DNA of 64,000 nt from Nocardioides sp. YR527 (GTDB lineage: Bacteria; Actinomycetota; Actinomycetes; Propionibacteriales; Nocardioidaceae). The notes under the pieces were generated by a model. The model saw nothing but the letters and a program-made list of their open reading frames with translations. It made no database searches and was not told where the DNA came from. The DNA lies in contig NZ_FNFN01000010.1 in the NCBI RefSeq assembly GCF_900101045.1, positions 124,001 to 188,000 of the forward strand, written 5' to 3'. Below, piece after piece: positions 52,216-60,940 of the stretch. Each line of letters starts with the position of its first letter. Within the stretch, counting starts at the first letter, position 1. The translations under genes and the position numbers were made by a program.

Positions 52216-52240
52216 AGTACCCACTATTTACTGGGGTACT
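52216..52240. promoter_or_regulatory. candidate HxlR operator
   Basis: AGTACCC (52216-52222) and GGGTACT (52234-52240) are inverted 7-bp arms with an 11-bp A+T-rich centre (ACTATTTACTG). The site lies between the divergent imine-reductase-like gene and the HxlR gene. Size and symmetry fit a winged-helix dimer. Confidence 0.6.
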
Positions 52241-52268
52241 TACCAAAAGGTGAGTGAGGAGCGGTCCC

Positions 52269-52652
52269 GTGACGAAGTCGGCCCGAAGCGGTCCCTACAT
52301 CTGTGGCATCGACGCCGCGCTCGACGTGGTCAGCGGGAAGTGGAAGGGGCTGATCCTGTGGGAGCTCGACAACTATGGCGTACGCCGCTTCGCCGAGCTG
52401 CGCCGCGGCCTGCCCGGAGTCAGCGAGAAGATGCTGACCCAGCACCTGCGTGAGATGGAGCAGGACGGGCTGGTGCACCGCGAGGTGTACGCCGAGGTGC
52501 CGCCGCGGGTGGAGTACTCGCTGACCGAGCACGGCCGCAGCCTCAACGCCGCGCTCGGGCCGCTCGGCGCCTGGGGCATGGACCGCCTCGTCCGCGAGCG
52601 AACGGAGCTGGTCGAGCACCGCGACGCCGACCTGCTGCCCCGACCCTCCTAG
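52269..52652 (+). CDS. HxlR-family transcriptional regulator
   Basis: A 127-aa winged-helix regulator. The family block CGIDAALDVVSGKWKGLILWEL has the Cys near the N-terminus that senses reactive electrophiles in some relatives, followed by RFAELRRGLPGVSEKMLTQHLREMEQDGLVHREVYAEVPPRVEYSLTEHGRSL. The GTG at 52269 has GAGGAG seven bases upstream; a GTG at 52254 is an alternative. It probably controls the divergent oxidoreductase. Confidence 0.9.
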   Translation: MTKSARSGPYICGIDAALDVVSGKWKGLILWELDNYGVRRFAELRRGLPGVSEKMLTQHLREMEQDGLVHREVYAEVPPRVEYSLTEHGRSLNAALGPLGAWGMDRLVRERTELVEHRDADLLPRPS

Positions 52653-52658
52653 CCGGCG

Positions 52659-53510
52659 TCAGGCCGATCGAGCCTCCGACGCGACGGGCCGGGTGGGCAG
52701 CCCCGCGGACGCCAGCAGAGCCAGCTTTTCCGCATCAGGTGAGCCGGCGTCGGGGTGGTAGACGACGAGCATCAGGTCGTCGGTGCCGCCGATCGACAGC
52801 CGCTCCCGGTTGAGGGTGAGCTCGCCGACCAGAGGATGGTCCATGCGGATCGGGGCGCCGGTCTGGGCGCGTACGTCATGGCGTGCCCAGAGCTGCCGGA
52901 ACCGGGCGCTGGCCAGGGAGAGCTCGCCGATGAGCTCGATGAACCGTGGGTCGTCGATGTCGGTGCCGACGGCCTGGCGCAGGTTGCCGACGAAGCACTC
53001 GGTCATCGACTCCCACTCCGGGTGGAACGACTGCTGGCCCGGGTCGAGGAACTGGTCGCGCAGCTGGTTGCCGCCCGCGGCCAGCCGTGGCGAGAGCGCG
53101 CGAGCCAGATCGTTGGCGGCCAGGATGTCGAAGTAGCGCCCCTCGATGAACGCGGGCTGCACCATCGAGTCGAGCAGCTTGAGCGCCCCGGCCGGGACGG
53201 TCTCCTTGCGCCGGCGCCGCCGACGACGTGGAGCCTCGGCGACCAGCGACATCATGTGGGCGGTGTGGTCGTCGTCGAGCTGGAGCACCCGGGCGATCGC
53301 CTCGAGCACCTGCACCGACGGGTTGCGGTCGCGGCCGCGCTCCAGGCGCAGGTAGTAGTCCGCGCTGATCCCGGCCAGCATCGCGACCTCCTCGCGGCGC
53401 AGCCCGGTGACCCGGCGTACGCCCGAGACCGGGATGCCCGCCGCCTCCGGCGTCACCAGCGCCCGCCTGGCCTGGAGGAACGCGCCCAGCGGATTCGTCG
53501 CCTCGCTCAT
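52659..53510 (-). CDS. XRE regulator with MmyB-like ligand-binding domain
   Basis: A 283-aa regulator. HTH at about 8-75 (LGAFLQARRALVTPEAAGI ... GLRREEVAMLAGISADYYLRLERGRDRNPSVQVLEAIARVLQLD). The MmyB-like domain (about 105-275) is a PAS-type ligand fold in which DILAANDLARALSPRL and ARFRQLWARHDV are typical. A run of seven Arg residues links the two. It is divergent from the SDR gene and probably controls it. Confidence 0.92.
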   Translation of the reverse strand: MSEATNPLGAFLQARRALVTPEAAGIPVSGVRRVTGLRREEVAMLAGISADYYLRLERGRDRNPSVQVLEAIARVLQLDDDHTAHMMSLVAEAPRRRRRRRKETVPAGALKLLDSMVQPAFIEGRYFDILAANDLARALSPRLAAGGNQLRDQFLDPGQQSFHPEWESMTECFVGNLRQAVGTDIDDPRFIELIGELSLASARFRQLWARHDVRAQTGAPIRMDHPLVGELTLNRERLSIGGTDDLMLVVYHPDAGSPDAEKLALLASAGLPTRPVASEARSA

Positions 53511-53664
53511 GTGTGCATCCTCATGTCTCCAGCCTAGGTCGGCGGCGAGCGGGCAGCGGGGGTCCTGTCAGGACCCGGTCTGACCAGGGCTCTGGGTGGT
53601 CGGCGCGAGCGTGCCTAGCGTCGGAGACGGCCCGACCGGGCCACCTACCGAGAAGGAAACAGAG

Positions 53665-54360
53665 ATGACCGTCGCACTCATCACCGGCGCCAACAAGGGC
53701 ATCGGCTTCGAGACCGCCCGCCAGCTCGTCGAGGCCGGCTATGACGTCTACGTCGGAGCCCGAGACGTCGAACGAGGGGAGAAGGCTGCCGCCGAGCTCG
53801 GCGCCCGCTTCGTACAGCTCGACGTCACCGACGACGTGTCGGTCACCGCCGCGCTGGCCACCATCGAGGCCGCCGAGGGCCGCCTCGACGTACTCGTGAA
53901 CAACGCCGGCGTCCTCGTCGCCGACCCGCTCGACGGCCCGACCGCGCTGCGGGTCTTCGACATCAACGCGGTCGGGATCCTCCGCGTCACCGAGGCCGCG
54001 CTGCCGCTGCTGCGCCGCTCGGAGAACCCGCGGGTGGTCAACGTGTCCAGCAGCATGGGCTCGTTCTGGGCCAACACCACGCCGGGCCGGGTCGAGCAGG
54101 GCATGTTCCTGCCGCTGTACGCCGCGTCCAAGGCCGCCGCGACCATGCTGACCGTGCAGTACGCCAAGGCGAACCCCGACATCAGGTTCAATGCCGTCGA
54201 GCCCGGCCCCACGGCCACCGACATGACCGCCGGCTTCGGCATCGACGACATCGCCGCGTCGCCCGCGGAGAGCGCGAAGACCGTCGTACGCCTCGCCACC
54301 CTGGGTGCCGACGGACCCACCGGGACGCTCCAGGACAAGGACGGCGAACTCGCGTGGTAG
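53665..54360 (+). CDS. short-chain dehydrogenase/reductase
   Basis: A 231-aa SDR. Cofactor motif TGANKGIG (7-14), structural motif NNAG (near 87), catalytic Ser in VSSSMGS and YAASK (Tyr/Lys near 152/156). The NKGIG and the insert FWANTTPGRVEQGM resemble the carbonyl-reductase-like subgroup that uses NADPH. ATG at 53665 with AAGGA upstream. The divergent XRE-MmyB regulator starts 154 nt away. Confidence 0.93.
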   Translation: MTVALITGANKGIGFETARQLVEAGYDVYVGARDVERGEKAAAELGARFVQLDVTDDVSVTAALATIEAAEGRLDVLVNNAGVLVADPLDGPTALRVFDINAVGILRVTEAALPLLRRSENPRVVNVSSSMGSFWANTTPGRVEQGMFLPLYAASKAAATMLTVQYAKANPDIRFNAVEPGPTATDMTAGFGIDDIAASPAESAKTVVRLATLGADGPTGTLQDKDGELAW

Positions 54361-54430
54361 TGGTCACATCCGGCGGTTATCGGCCGTTCGCGATTTGGGC
54401 GGGGAAGCGAGGGCTTGTGAACCTGAGGTA

Positions 54431-55900
54431 ATGAGTCAAGTCAAAAGTGAGGCCACCGCCGGCGATGCCGGCGAGCGGTCTTTCCTGGGGCAGCCACGCG
54501 TCCTGGCCAACCTGTTCGGCGTCGAGCTGTGGGAGCGGTTCAGCTTCTACGGCATGCAGGGCATCCTGGCGATCTACCTCTACTACTCCGCGGCCGAGGG
54601 CGGCCTCGGGATCAGTGAGCCGGTCGCGCTCGGGATCGTCGGTGCGTACGGCGGTGCGGTCTACCTCTCGACCATCATCGCGGCCTGGATCGCCGACCGC
54701 CTGCTCGGCGCGGAGCGTACGCTCTTCGCCTCTGCCTGGCTGGTCGTCTTCGGCCACCTCGGGCTCGCCCTCATCCCGGGGATCGCCGGGGTCGGGGTCG
54801 GGCTGGTGCTGATCGCGCTCGGCTCGGGCGGCGTGAAGGCGAACGCCTCCTCCCTGGTCGGCACCCTGTACGCCGCCGACGACGAGCGCCGCGACGCCGG
54901 GTTCTCCCTCTTCTACCTGGGCATCAACCTGGGCGCCCTGGTCGGTCCGCTGCTGACCGGGCTGCTGCAGAAGCAGTGGGGCTTCCACGTCGGCTTCGGG
55001 CTGGCCGCGATCGGCATGATCCTCGGTCTGGTGCAGTACGCCCTGGGCCGCAGCGCGCTTCCCGACGAGAGCCGCGTCGTCCCCAACCCGCTTCCCGCCG
55101 CCGAGCGCGGCCGTTGGATCGCCATCGCCGTCGCCGCCGTGGCGGCGATCGTGGTGCTCTGCCTGACCGGTGTCATCACCGCGCCCCGTCTGGCCAACAT
55201 CGTGATCGGCATCAGCGCGGTCGCCGCGGTCGCGCTCTTCGCCGTCATCCTGCTGAGCAGCCAGGTCACCGCCATCGAGCGGAGCCGGGTGTGGGCGATG
55301 GTGCCTTTGTTCGTCGCCTCCGCGGTCTTCTGGTCGCTGTACCAGCAGCAGTTCACCGTGATGGTGGTCTACTCCGACCAGCGCCTGGACCGCGACATCC
55401 TCGGCTGGGAGATGCCGGTCTCCTGGGTCAACTCGATCAACCCGGTCTTCATCATCCTGCTCTCCGGGGTCTTCGCGGCTCTGTGGACCAAGCTCGGCTC
55501 CCGTCAGCCGTCGACGCCGGTGAAGTTCGCGATCGGCACGATCCTGATGGGCATCGCGTTCTGGGTGTTCCTGCTGATGCCGAGCGGTGAGCACACGGTG
55601 CCGCTGATCGGCCTCGCGTTCATCCTGCTGCTCTTCACCCTCGCCGAGCTGCTGCTCTCCCCGGTCGGTCTCTCGCTGGCCACCAAGCTCGCCCCCGAGC
55701 GCTTCCGCACCCAGATGATGGCGCTCTTCTTCCTCTCCGTCGCCCTCGGCACCGCGATGTCCGGTCGCCTCGCCGAGTTCTACGACGTCAGCGACGACAG
55801 CGGCTTCTTCTGGTGGGTCGGGCTCGCCTCCGTCGTGGTCGGCGTCCTGCTGCTCATCGGCAACCGGCCCATCCGGCGGCTGATGGCCGGCGTGCACTGA
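54431..55900 (+). CDS. POT-family proton-coupled peptide transporter
   Basis: A 489-aa transporter with 14 predicted membrane helices. The POT signatures are present: ELWERFSFYGMQGIL (E-x-x-E-R-F-x-x-Y, helix 1) and FSLFYLGINLGALVGPLL (the FYxxINxG motif). It imports di- and tripeptides using the proton gradient. ATG at 54431 with GAGG close upstream. It lies alone, 70 nt after the SDR gene. Confidence 0.95.
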   Translation: MSQVKSEATAGDAGERSFLGQPRVLANLFGVELWERFSFYGMQGILAIYLYYSAAEGGLGISEPVALGIVGAYGGAVYLSTIIAAWIADRLLGAERTLFASAWLVVFGHLGLALIPGIAGVGVGLVLIALGSGGVKANASSLVGTLYAADDERRDAGFSLFYLGINLGALVGPLLTGLLQKQWGFHVGFGLAAIGMILGLVQYALGRSALPDESRVVPNPLPAAERGRWIAIAVAAVAAIVVLCLTGVITAPRLANIVIGISAVAAVALFAVILLSSQVTAIERSRVWAMVPLFVASAVFWSLYQQQFTVMVVYSDQRLDRDILGWEMPVSWVNSINPVFIILLSGVFAALWTKLGSRQPSTPVKFAIGTILMGIAFWVFLLMPSGEHTVPLIGLAFILLLFTLAELLLSPVGLSLATKLAPERFRTQMMALFFLSVALGTAMSGRLAEFYDVSDDSGFFWWVGLASVVVGVLLLIGNRPIRRLMAGVH

Positions 55901-56005
55901 TCCCAATCGCCTGCGCCGCCGGCCGCTGGACTGCCCCGAGATCTGCGGGGTCGATATCCGCGGCCGGCATGCGGCGATGGGCGTTGGGTGGCAGGCTGCT
56001 TCCTT

Positions 56006-56674
56006 ATGGCGCGTTGGTGGCGGAGACCAGAGGCATCGACGAACGGAGATGCGGACTGGGAACGGGTGTCCACGGAGGTGCGCGCGTCGCGGGAACGCCG
56101 TCTTTCCGCGCTTGAAGGACAGGAGCCTCTTGTCGATGAGCTCACGGCTGTTCTCTTCGAAGCAGATCCGATCGGTCTCAACTTCGAGACCAACACCGAC
56201 GAGTACGCCGCGGAGGCGCAGACCATTGCCCTACGGCTTCCAGAGGTCGATGATCTCGACCAGCTCCGTGAGGTGATCCACCAAGAGTTCGTGCACTGGT
56301 TCGACGCGGACTTGGCAGGGAGCCCCTCCAAGTACGCGGCGCTCGCTCAGAGGGTCCTGGCCGTCTGGCATCGACACCATCCGCTCAACGTTCCGCCCAC
56401 AATCCGCGTGATGTCCGAATACGACTGTTGGCCGACATGGGATGACGAGACAGGGCGGAACGTCGATCCTGGCTCGCTCCCGATCACGAGGCAGTGCGTT
56501 CAGCAGCTGAACGCGTGGGCTGCCCGATACGACGCAAGCCTGAACAGGAGCGATCCGTCGCGTTCCAAGATGTCCGATCCGCAAGGTTTCGCAGCCGACG
56601 GCAGGTTATTGGCCGATCGCCTCGCCCGAGAGCTTCAAGGGATCAGCCGCATTCGCTATCGCGGTATTGATTAA
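56006..56674 (+). CDS. hypothetical protein
   Basis: A 222-aa protein that I do not recognise. It is mostly helical and acidic in the middle (EVDDLDQLREVIHQEFVHWFDADLAG) and has a C-terminal helix (FAADGRLLADRLARELQGISRIRYRG) of the type seen in actinobacterial standalone immunity-like proteins. ATG at 56006 is preferred over a GTG at 55988. It is convergent with and overlaps the next gene by 4 nt. Confidence 0.6.
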   Translation: MARWWRRPEASTNGDADWERVSTEVRASRERRLSALEGQEPLVDELTAVLFEADPIGLNFETNTDEYAAEAQTIALRLPEVDDLDQLREVIHQEFVHWFDADLAGSPSKYAALAQRVLAVWHRHHPLNVPPTIRVMSEYDCWPTWDDETGRNVDPGSLPITRQCVQQLNAWAARYDASLNRSDPSRSKMSDPQGFAADGRLLADRLARELQGISRIRYRGID

Positions 56675-57456
56675 GTCTCAAGGTCAACGTGTCGAGAAGG
56701 CCAGGTTGTCGACTCGAGCGTTGGGTGCTGTTCGACCATCTCAACGAGTTCTCGGCGGCCGCTGATCCTGGTCGCCTGAAGGTCGTAGTCCGTCCAGACG
56801 AACCACGAACGATCCGGGGCCCAGAGGTTCGTTGGAGTGAACTCGTAGTCGCCGCCGTACACACTGAGCAAAGAAGGGATCTCGTCGATCCGGGCCTGCC
56901 AGATGTGCACGTCGTCGAAGTCACTCGCCGGCAGTGCTGCATAGAACGCGAAGCACCAAGGTTCGGGGGTGGGGCTGGGTGCATCGGTGAGGATCTCTAT
57001 CAGGGCGTGGAGTGCGTTCTCGTCCAGCGACCCTTCCGGCGGGGGCTCGATAGCAGCGGGCCAACTTCCAGCGGGGAACCATCGGAAGCATGGCGGGAAC
57101 ATGCGGTTCGGGACGAGTTCTGGGAATCGGGAGAGGTAAGACGACCACGTCAGCCGCTGCCAAGGGCGTGCCGGCTTTGTGCTGAAACCGAGCGGCGTGC
57201 CAGTCGACGTGGTGACCTCATCCAGGTCGATGCCCCCGACGACGTCCGGTGTCGCCTCGCCATCGTCAAGGGCTCGTCGACGTACGTCGTCGTGAGTGCC
57301 GAGTCCGTGCAGATCGGGATTCTCGTACATCGAATGTAGGAGCCAGGTCTCGGCTTCCCAGCCGGCGGGAGAATAGCCCGTCGTGCGCTCGTCTTCCGGC
57401 TGAGCCGCGAGCCACTCCAGTTGAACGGCGGCCTCTGGCTGCGTCAACCGTCTCAT
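56671..57456 (-). CDS. hypothetical protein
   Basis: A 261-aa soluble protein. Aromatic-rich with several W/Y/F blocks (FPPCFRWFPAGSWPAA, PWCFAFYAALPASDFDDVHIWQARIDEIPSLLSVYGGDYEF, DRSWFVWTDYDLQATRISG). The FVWTDYDLQ..R.SG block resembles the end of immunity-like standalone proteins. Its ATG overlaps the stop of the upstream gene (ATGA), so the two form an operon. Confidence 0.65.
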   Translation of the reverse strand: MRRLTQPEAAVQLEWLAAQPEDERTTGYSPAGWEAETWLLHSMYENPDLHGLGTHDDVRRRALDDGEATPDVVGGIDLDEVTTSTGTPLGFSTKPARPWQRLTWSSYLSRFPELVPNRMFPPCFRWFPAGSWPAAIEPPPEGSLDENALHALIEILTDAPSPTPEPWCFAFYAALPASDFDDVHIWQARIDEIPSLLSVYGGDYEFTPTNLWAPDRSWFVWTDYDLQATRISGRRELVEMVEQHPTLESTTWPSRHVDLET

Positions 57457-57947
57457 GGGTTGACCGCCGAGTCCTCGGCGAGCATTGTCACCTTGTCCAT
57501 CACCGGGTCATAGCCAAGAACCGGATGCTCTTTGCTACCTCCCTCGTTCGTCATCAGAACCGGTTTCCCGACGCCGTGCCAGATTTCGCGGAGGAACAAA
57601 CAGAGGGTGTCGACGCCCTCCTGGCCCTGGAGTTCGCGGAGGTCGACGTCGAAGTCGATCTCGTGCTCAGACGTGAACCGGAAGATCGCAAGCACACCGG
57701 AGACAGGCCAGACCCTTAGATGGGCCGTCGCTAAGTCGGTTGGCCGCGCTAGCACCGTCTTGGCACTGGGTAACGGCAGTTCCGTCTCCCCCTGCTCATA
57801 CCTCCACGTCCAACCGCTTGTGGTCACCAGGTTCAAGAGGTTCTGCCAGTCATCGACAGTCGTGTCAGGCACGAAGAGATCCGGGAGGGATCCCATCAGT
57901 TCCGGGTCAAAGAAGTCCCTGACCTCTTCCCAGCGAAGATCTGGCAT
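57453..57947 (-). CDS. hypothetical protein, co-translated with the next gene
   Basis: A 164-aa acidic protein. It starts PDLRWEEVRDFFDPELMGSLPDLFVPDTTVDDWQNLLNLV, then strands rich in Trp and Val, and ends GYDPVMDKVTMLAEDSAV. This is an alpha/beta pattern typical of bacterial immunity-like proteins, but the family is not named here. A GTG 12 codons upstream (57983) is a weaker start. It overlaps the next gene by 4 nt. Confidence 0.65.
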   Translation of the reverse strand: MPDLRWEEVRDFFDPELMGSLPDLFVPDTTVDDWQNLLNLVTTSGWTWRYEQGETELPLPSAKTVLARPTDLATAHLRVWPVSGVLAIFRFTSEHEIDFDVDLRELQGQEGVDTLCLFLREIWHGVGKPVLMTNEGGSKEHPVLGYDPVMDKVTMLAEDSAVNP

Positions 57948-58173
57948 AAGCAGAATGATGCTTCGAGCAGGCGGCGAGAACAACGCGGTTGTGTTGGCAA
58001 GGATGTCGTCGATCTCGCCGACGAATTGAAGCCCTCGCCGTACGCCCCCGAAGGCTGCCCCGGGCGAACGAAAATTCGTCCGCCCGGGACATCGACCGCG
58101 CGGCCGTGAGGCTGCTCACCACCACAGGTTGTCCCGCCCCCAGCACGGAGTCACGCCCGCCTGGGAGTGTGGG

Positions 58174-59538
58174 TCAGGCGTTCTTCCGGCGGCGGGCGAG
58201 GAAGGTCATGATGCCTCCGGTGCCGGCGAGCAGCCCGCCGACGGCGAGGAGCGCTCCGTTCGGACCGCCCGTGTTCGGCAGGTTCCCAGCCAGACCGGCA
58301 TCGATCCGGTTCGGGACCTCGGAGTCGACCTTGGTGCTGGCGTCCTTGACGACCGCCGCGCACTTCTCCGACGTGTTGGTCTCGGTCTCGTAGACAGCCG
58401 GGATGACGACCGTGACCGAAGAGGCGGGCGAGTCCTCGACGGTGACGTCCGATGCCGGGCTGTCCTCCACAGTGCGGGTGTCGACCAGGTCCCAACCCTC
58501 AGGCGCGTCGGCGGTCCAGGATGCGTCGGCCAGATTCATGGTCGGCTCACCGTCTTCGACGAAGTAGAGGGTGACGTCGGGGTCGGCGTAGGCCTCGTTC
58601 TTGATGACGGTCTGCTGGTACTGCTCGCCGATCTGGGACAGGTTCAGCGGGTTGTCCTCGCCGTCCTGACCATCCTCATCGGCCGGGGTGCCCGACGTCG
58701 TGGTCCAGGCGGTGAAGTGGTCCCACTGCCACGAGCCGAAGACGGCGGGAGTGGCCTCTTCGACCACGATGGTCTCGGTCCAGGCCTCTTTGTCGACGAT
58801 GGTCTCGGTCCAGGCCTCCTTGTCGACGACGGTCTCGGTCCAGGCCTCCTTGTCCACGACGGTCTCGGTCCAGGCCTCCTTGTCCACGACCGTCTCGTCC
58901 CACGCCTCCTTGTCCACGACGGTGACGGTCTCGGTCAGGTCGCCCGCGGCGAAGCGGACCCAGCCCTTGTCGCCGTGCTCGTCCTCACCGTTCCAGTCCG
59001 GCGAGTTCAGGTAGCGGACCTTGCCGGTCGTCTTCTGCCTGTAGGCGTAGCCACCGTCCTTGACGCGAGTCTCCTCATGGGTGACCGCCTCGTGGTGGAC
59101 GACGTGCGTCTCGGCCGGGTGCTCGACCGTGTGGGCCTCGGCCGGGTGCTCGACGGTGTGGGTCTCGGCCGGGTGCTCGACCGTGTGGGTCTCGGCCGGG
59201 TGCTCGATGGTGTCGGTCACCGCGTCGGTGCCGGGCGTGTAGGTCCGGGTGTAGACCGAGTTGCGGAACTGGTCCTCGTTGACAGCCTCGTGGCCCTCAC
59301 CCCTGACCACCTTCGAGAAGCGGGACTCCTCGTGGGACAGCGCGTCGGTGTGCTCCACGTGCGTGACCGCAGGCGTGACCTCGGTGGTCGTCTTCTCGTC
59401 GGCGACCTTGACCTGAGAGGTCACGGTGGTCGTCGTGCAGTCCTGCGCGGCCTGAGCCCCAGGGGCTGCCACGACCGTGGCGACCCCGGCAACGGCGACC
59501 GCCGCGAGGCCGATCTTGGTGGAGCTGTGCATGTTCAT
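58174..59538 (-). CDS. LPXTG wall-anchored protein with two tandem repeat arrays
   Basis: A 454-aa exported protein. Signal peptide to about residue 31 (AQAAQD), then two repeat arrays: four nine-residue HPAETHTVE units (about 107-145) and five ten-residue VDKEAWTETV units (about 205-255). A WQWDHF block and a disordered Glu/Asp region follow. The C-terminus has the sortase signal LPNTGG, a hydrophobic helix and the basic tail ARRRKN. A sortase must be encoded elsewhere. It is expected on the cell surface; the function of the repeats is unknown. AAGGA precedes the ATG at 59538. Confidence 0.92.
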   Translation of the reverse strand: MNMHSSTKIGLAAVAVAGVATVVAAPGAQAAQDCTTTTVTSQVKVADEKTTTEVTPAVTHVEHTDALSHEESRFSKVVRGEGHEAVNEDQFRNSVYTRTYTPGTDAVTDTIEHPAETHTVEHPAETHTVEHPAEAHTVEHPAETHVVHHEAVTHEETRVKDGGYAYRQKTTGKVRYLNSPDWNGEDEHGDKGWVRFAAGDLTETVTVVDKEAWDETVVDKEAWTETVVDKEAWTETVVDKEAWTETIVDKEAWTETIVVEEATPAVFGSWQWDHFTAWTTTSGTPADEDGQDGEDNPLNLSQIGEQYQQTVIKNEAYADPDVTLYFVEDGEPTMNLADASWTADAPEGWDLVDTRTVEDSPASDVTVEDSPASSVTVVIPAVYETETNTSEKCAAVVKDASTKVDSEVPNRIDAGLAGNLPNTGGPNGALLAVGGLLAGTGGIMTFLARRRKNA

Positions 59539-59916
59539 GGGTTGGTTCCTTCATGGGTTGTCGTGGTCTGCGCCTGTGGTGAGCAGGCAGGGCTGAGGTG
59601 CCCGAGACCGGTGGGCGGACAGGGATGCCTGTCGCCGTCGGTCTGGGCTGATCTCGGGTGGATCGTGAGGACCTCTTGAAACCGAGGAGCAAGTGCGGCG
59701 CGTGGGCCGCCTCGGCGAGGCCTGTGAGAAGAGGGTCTCCCGGCGCTGTCTCAGCGGGTTGCGAGAGTTCTCTTCATCTACTCAATATTGGGGTAGACGG
59801 GACCTTCTACCCTCTTGCGTTGCCCGACCGGCTAGGGATTTGGTCGGTGGTCTGTGTCGGCGACTCTCGCAAAAAGAGAAGTCAGTCGGACCCACTTCGT
59901 CGGTAGCATCGTAAAG
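59539..59916. other. divergent promoter region of the LPXTG and GtrA genes
   Basis: About 380 nt without a gene. It has an A+T-rich stretch with the near-palindrome CTACTCAATATTGGGGTAG (59778-59796) and the run GCAAAAAGAGAAG (59868-59880). These may be regulatory, but I cannot assign promoter boxes with confidence. Confidence 0.4.
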
Positions 59917-60402
59917 GTGACCGTCGCATCGAGCTGGAGACATCGGGCGTTTCGGCTGCTCGGCGAGGTGGTTCGGTTCATGGTGGTGGGCGGCCTGGCG
60001 ACCGTGGTGTCGTTCGTGGGCTTCAACGCACTGGCGCACGGCCTGCTCCTCGGCACGGCTCCGCTGCGGAACGCTCCGATCGTCGCGTACGTGGTGGCCA
60101 ACGTCGTCGCTGGAGTCGTGGCGTACGTCGGGACGCGGCTGTGGGCGTTCCGGGATCGTGACGCTCCTGATCAGGTGACCGGTGTGGTCAGGTTCTTCGT
60201 CCTGGGTGCGCTCACGATGGCCATTCCGGTCGTGTGCCTGTGGTTCAGCCGCTACGTCCTGGGGCTGTCCAGCCCGATCGCGGACAATGTCTCGGCCAAC
60301 GTGATCGGGCTGGGGATCAGCACCGCGACGCGTTTTTGGGTGTTCCGGCGCTTCGTGTTCAACCAGCCCGTGGTTCGCGAGCCGTCCAGGCCTGCGGCGT
60401 GA
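59917..60402 (+). CDS. GtrA-family membrane protein
   Basis: A 161-aa protein with four membrane helices. GEVVRFMVVGGLATVVSFVGFNAL, ANVVAGVVAYVGTRLWAFRD and FFVLGALTMAIPVVCLWFS followed by ANVIGLGISTATRFWVFRRFVF are the family blocks, including the RLWAFRD/RFWVFRR pair. GtrA proteins help to move lipid-linked sugars across the membrane for wall polymers. GTG start at 59917 with AAAG just upstream. The LRAT-like gene follows after 24 nt. Confidence 0.9.
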   Translation: MTVASSWRHRAFRLLGEVVRFMVVGGLATVVSFVGFNALAHGLLLGTAPLRNAPIVAYVVANVVAGVVAYVGTRLWAFRDRDAPDQVTGVVRFFVLGALTMAIPVVCLWFSRYVLGLSSPIADNVSANVIGLGISTATRFWVFRRFVFNQPVVREPSRPAA

Positions 60403-60426
60403 GAACCCGAGAAGGCAGGTGCTCCG

Positions 60427-60924
60427 GTGGCACGCGGTGACCACATCTACGCCCGCCGGGGTCGCTACTACACCCACCACGCCATAGACGCCGGTGACGG
60501 GACCGTCATCCATTACACGGGCACGGCGGCCACCGGTCGGCGTGTGGAGCGGACATCGCTCGAGTCCTTCGCCTGTGGTGGGCCCGTATACGTGCGCACC
60601 TACCGCAGCCGACTGCCGACCGAGGAGATCATCCGTCGTGCGGAGTCTCGTCTCGGAACGCGTGGCTACCACCTGGTCCGGAACAACTGCGAGCACTTCG
60701 CGACCTGGGCCTCGACCGGCTCGGCCGCAAGCCGACAGGTGCGCAGCTGGGCCGTGGCGGGACCCGGGGCGGCCGCCTCGCTGGCCGTCGCCCAGGCTGC
60801 CGGGATCCACCTGATCGTCCTCGGAACCGTGAGCATGTGCGTCTATGCCCTGCGGGGCCTGCTGCACCGTCGCAGCGGGCCCCGGGCCCTGGTTCTGCTC
60901 GACATCGACGCCGACGCCGGCTGA
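60427..60924 (+). CDS. LRAT-domain (NlpC/P60-related) membrane protein
   Basis: A 165-aa protein. The LRAT domain (about 1-105) has GDHIYARRGRYYTHHAIDAG with the catalytic His and NNCEHFATWA with the catalytic Cys. Two hydrophobic segments (about 112-150) follow, which may anchor it in the membrane. LRAT-like proteins are acyltransferases or phospholipases in eukaryotes and of largely unknown use in bacteria. It lies 24 nt after GtrA, so they may be co-transcribed. Confidence 0.88.
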   Translation: MARGDHIYARRGRYYTHHAIDAGDGTVIHYTGTAATGRRVERTSLESFACGGPVYVRTYRSRLPTEEIIRRAESRLGTRGYHLVRNNCEHFATWASTGSAASRQVRSWAVAGPGAAASLAVAQAAGIHLIVLGTVSMCVYALRGLLHRRSGPRALVLLDIDADAG

Positions 60925-60940
60925 GATGCGCTGCGGGGCC

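Noticed and set aside
54377..55906. A 509-codon frame antisense to the POT transporter
   Set aside because: Extremely Asp/Gly/Gln-rich shadow; the POT signatures on the plus strand are clear.
58129..59679. A 516-codon Val/Leu/Gly repeat frame opposite to the LPXTG gene
   Set aside because: The apparent repeats are those of the LPXTG gene read in antisense; no signal peptide or family is found.
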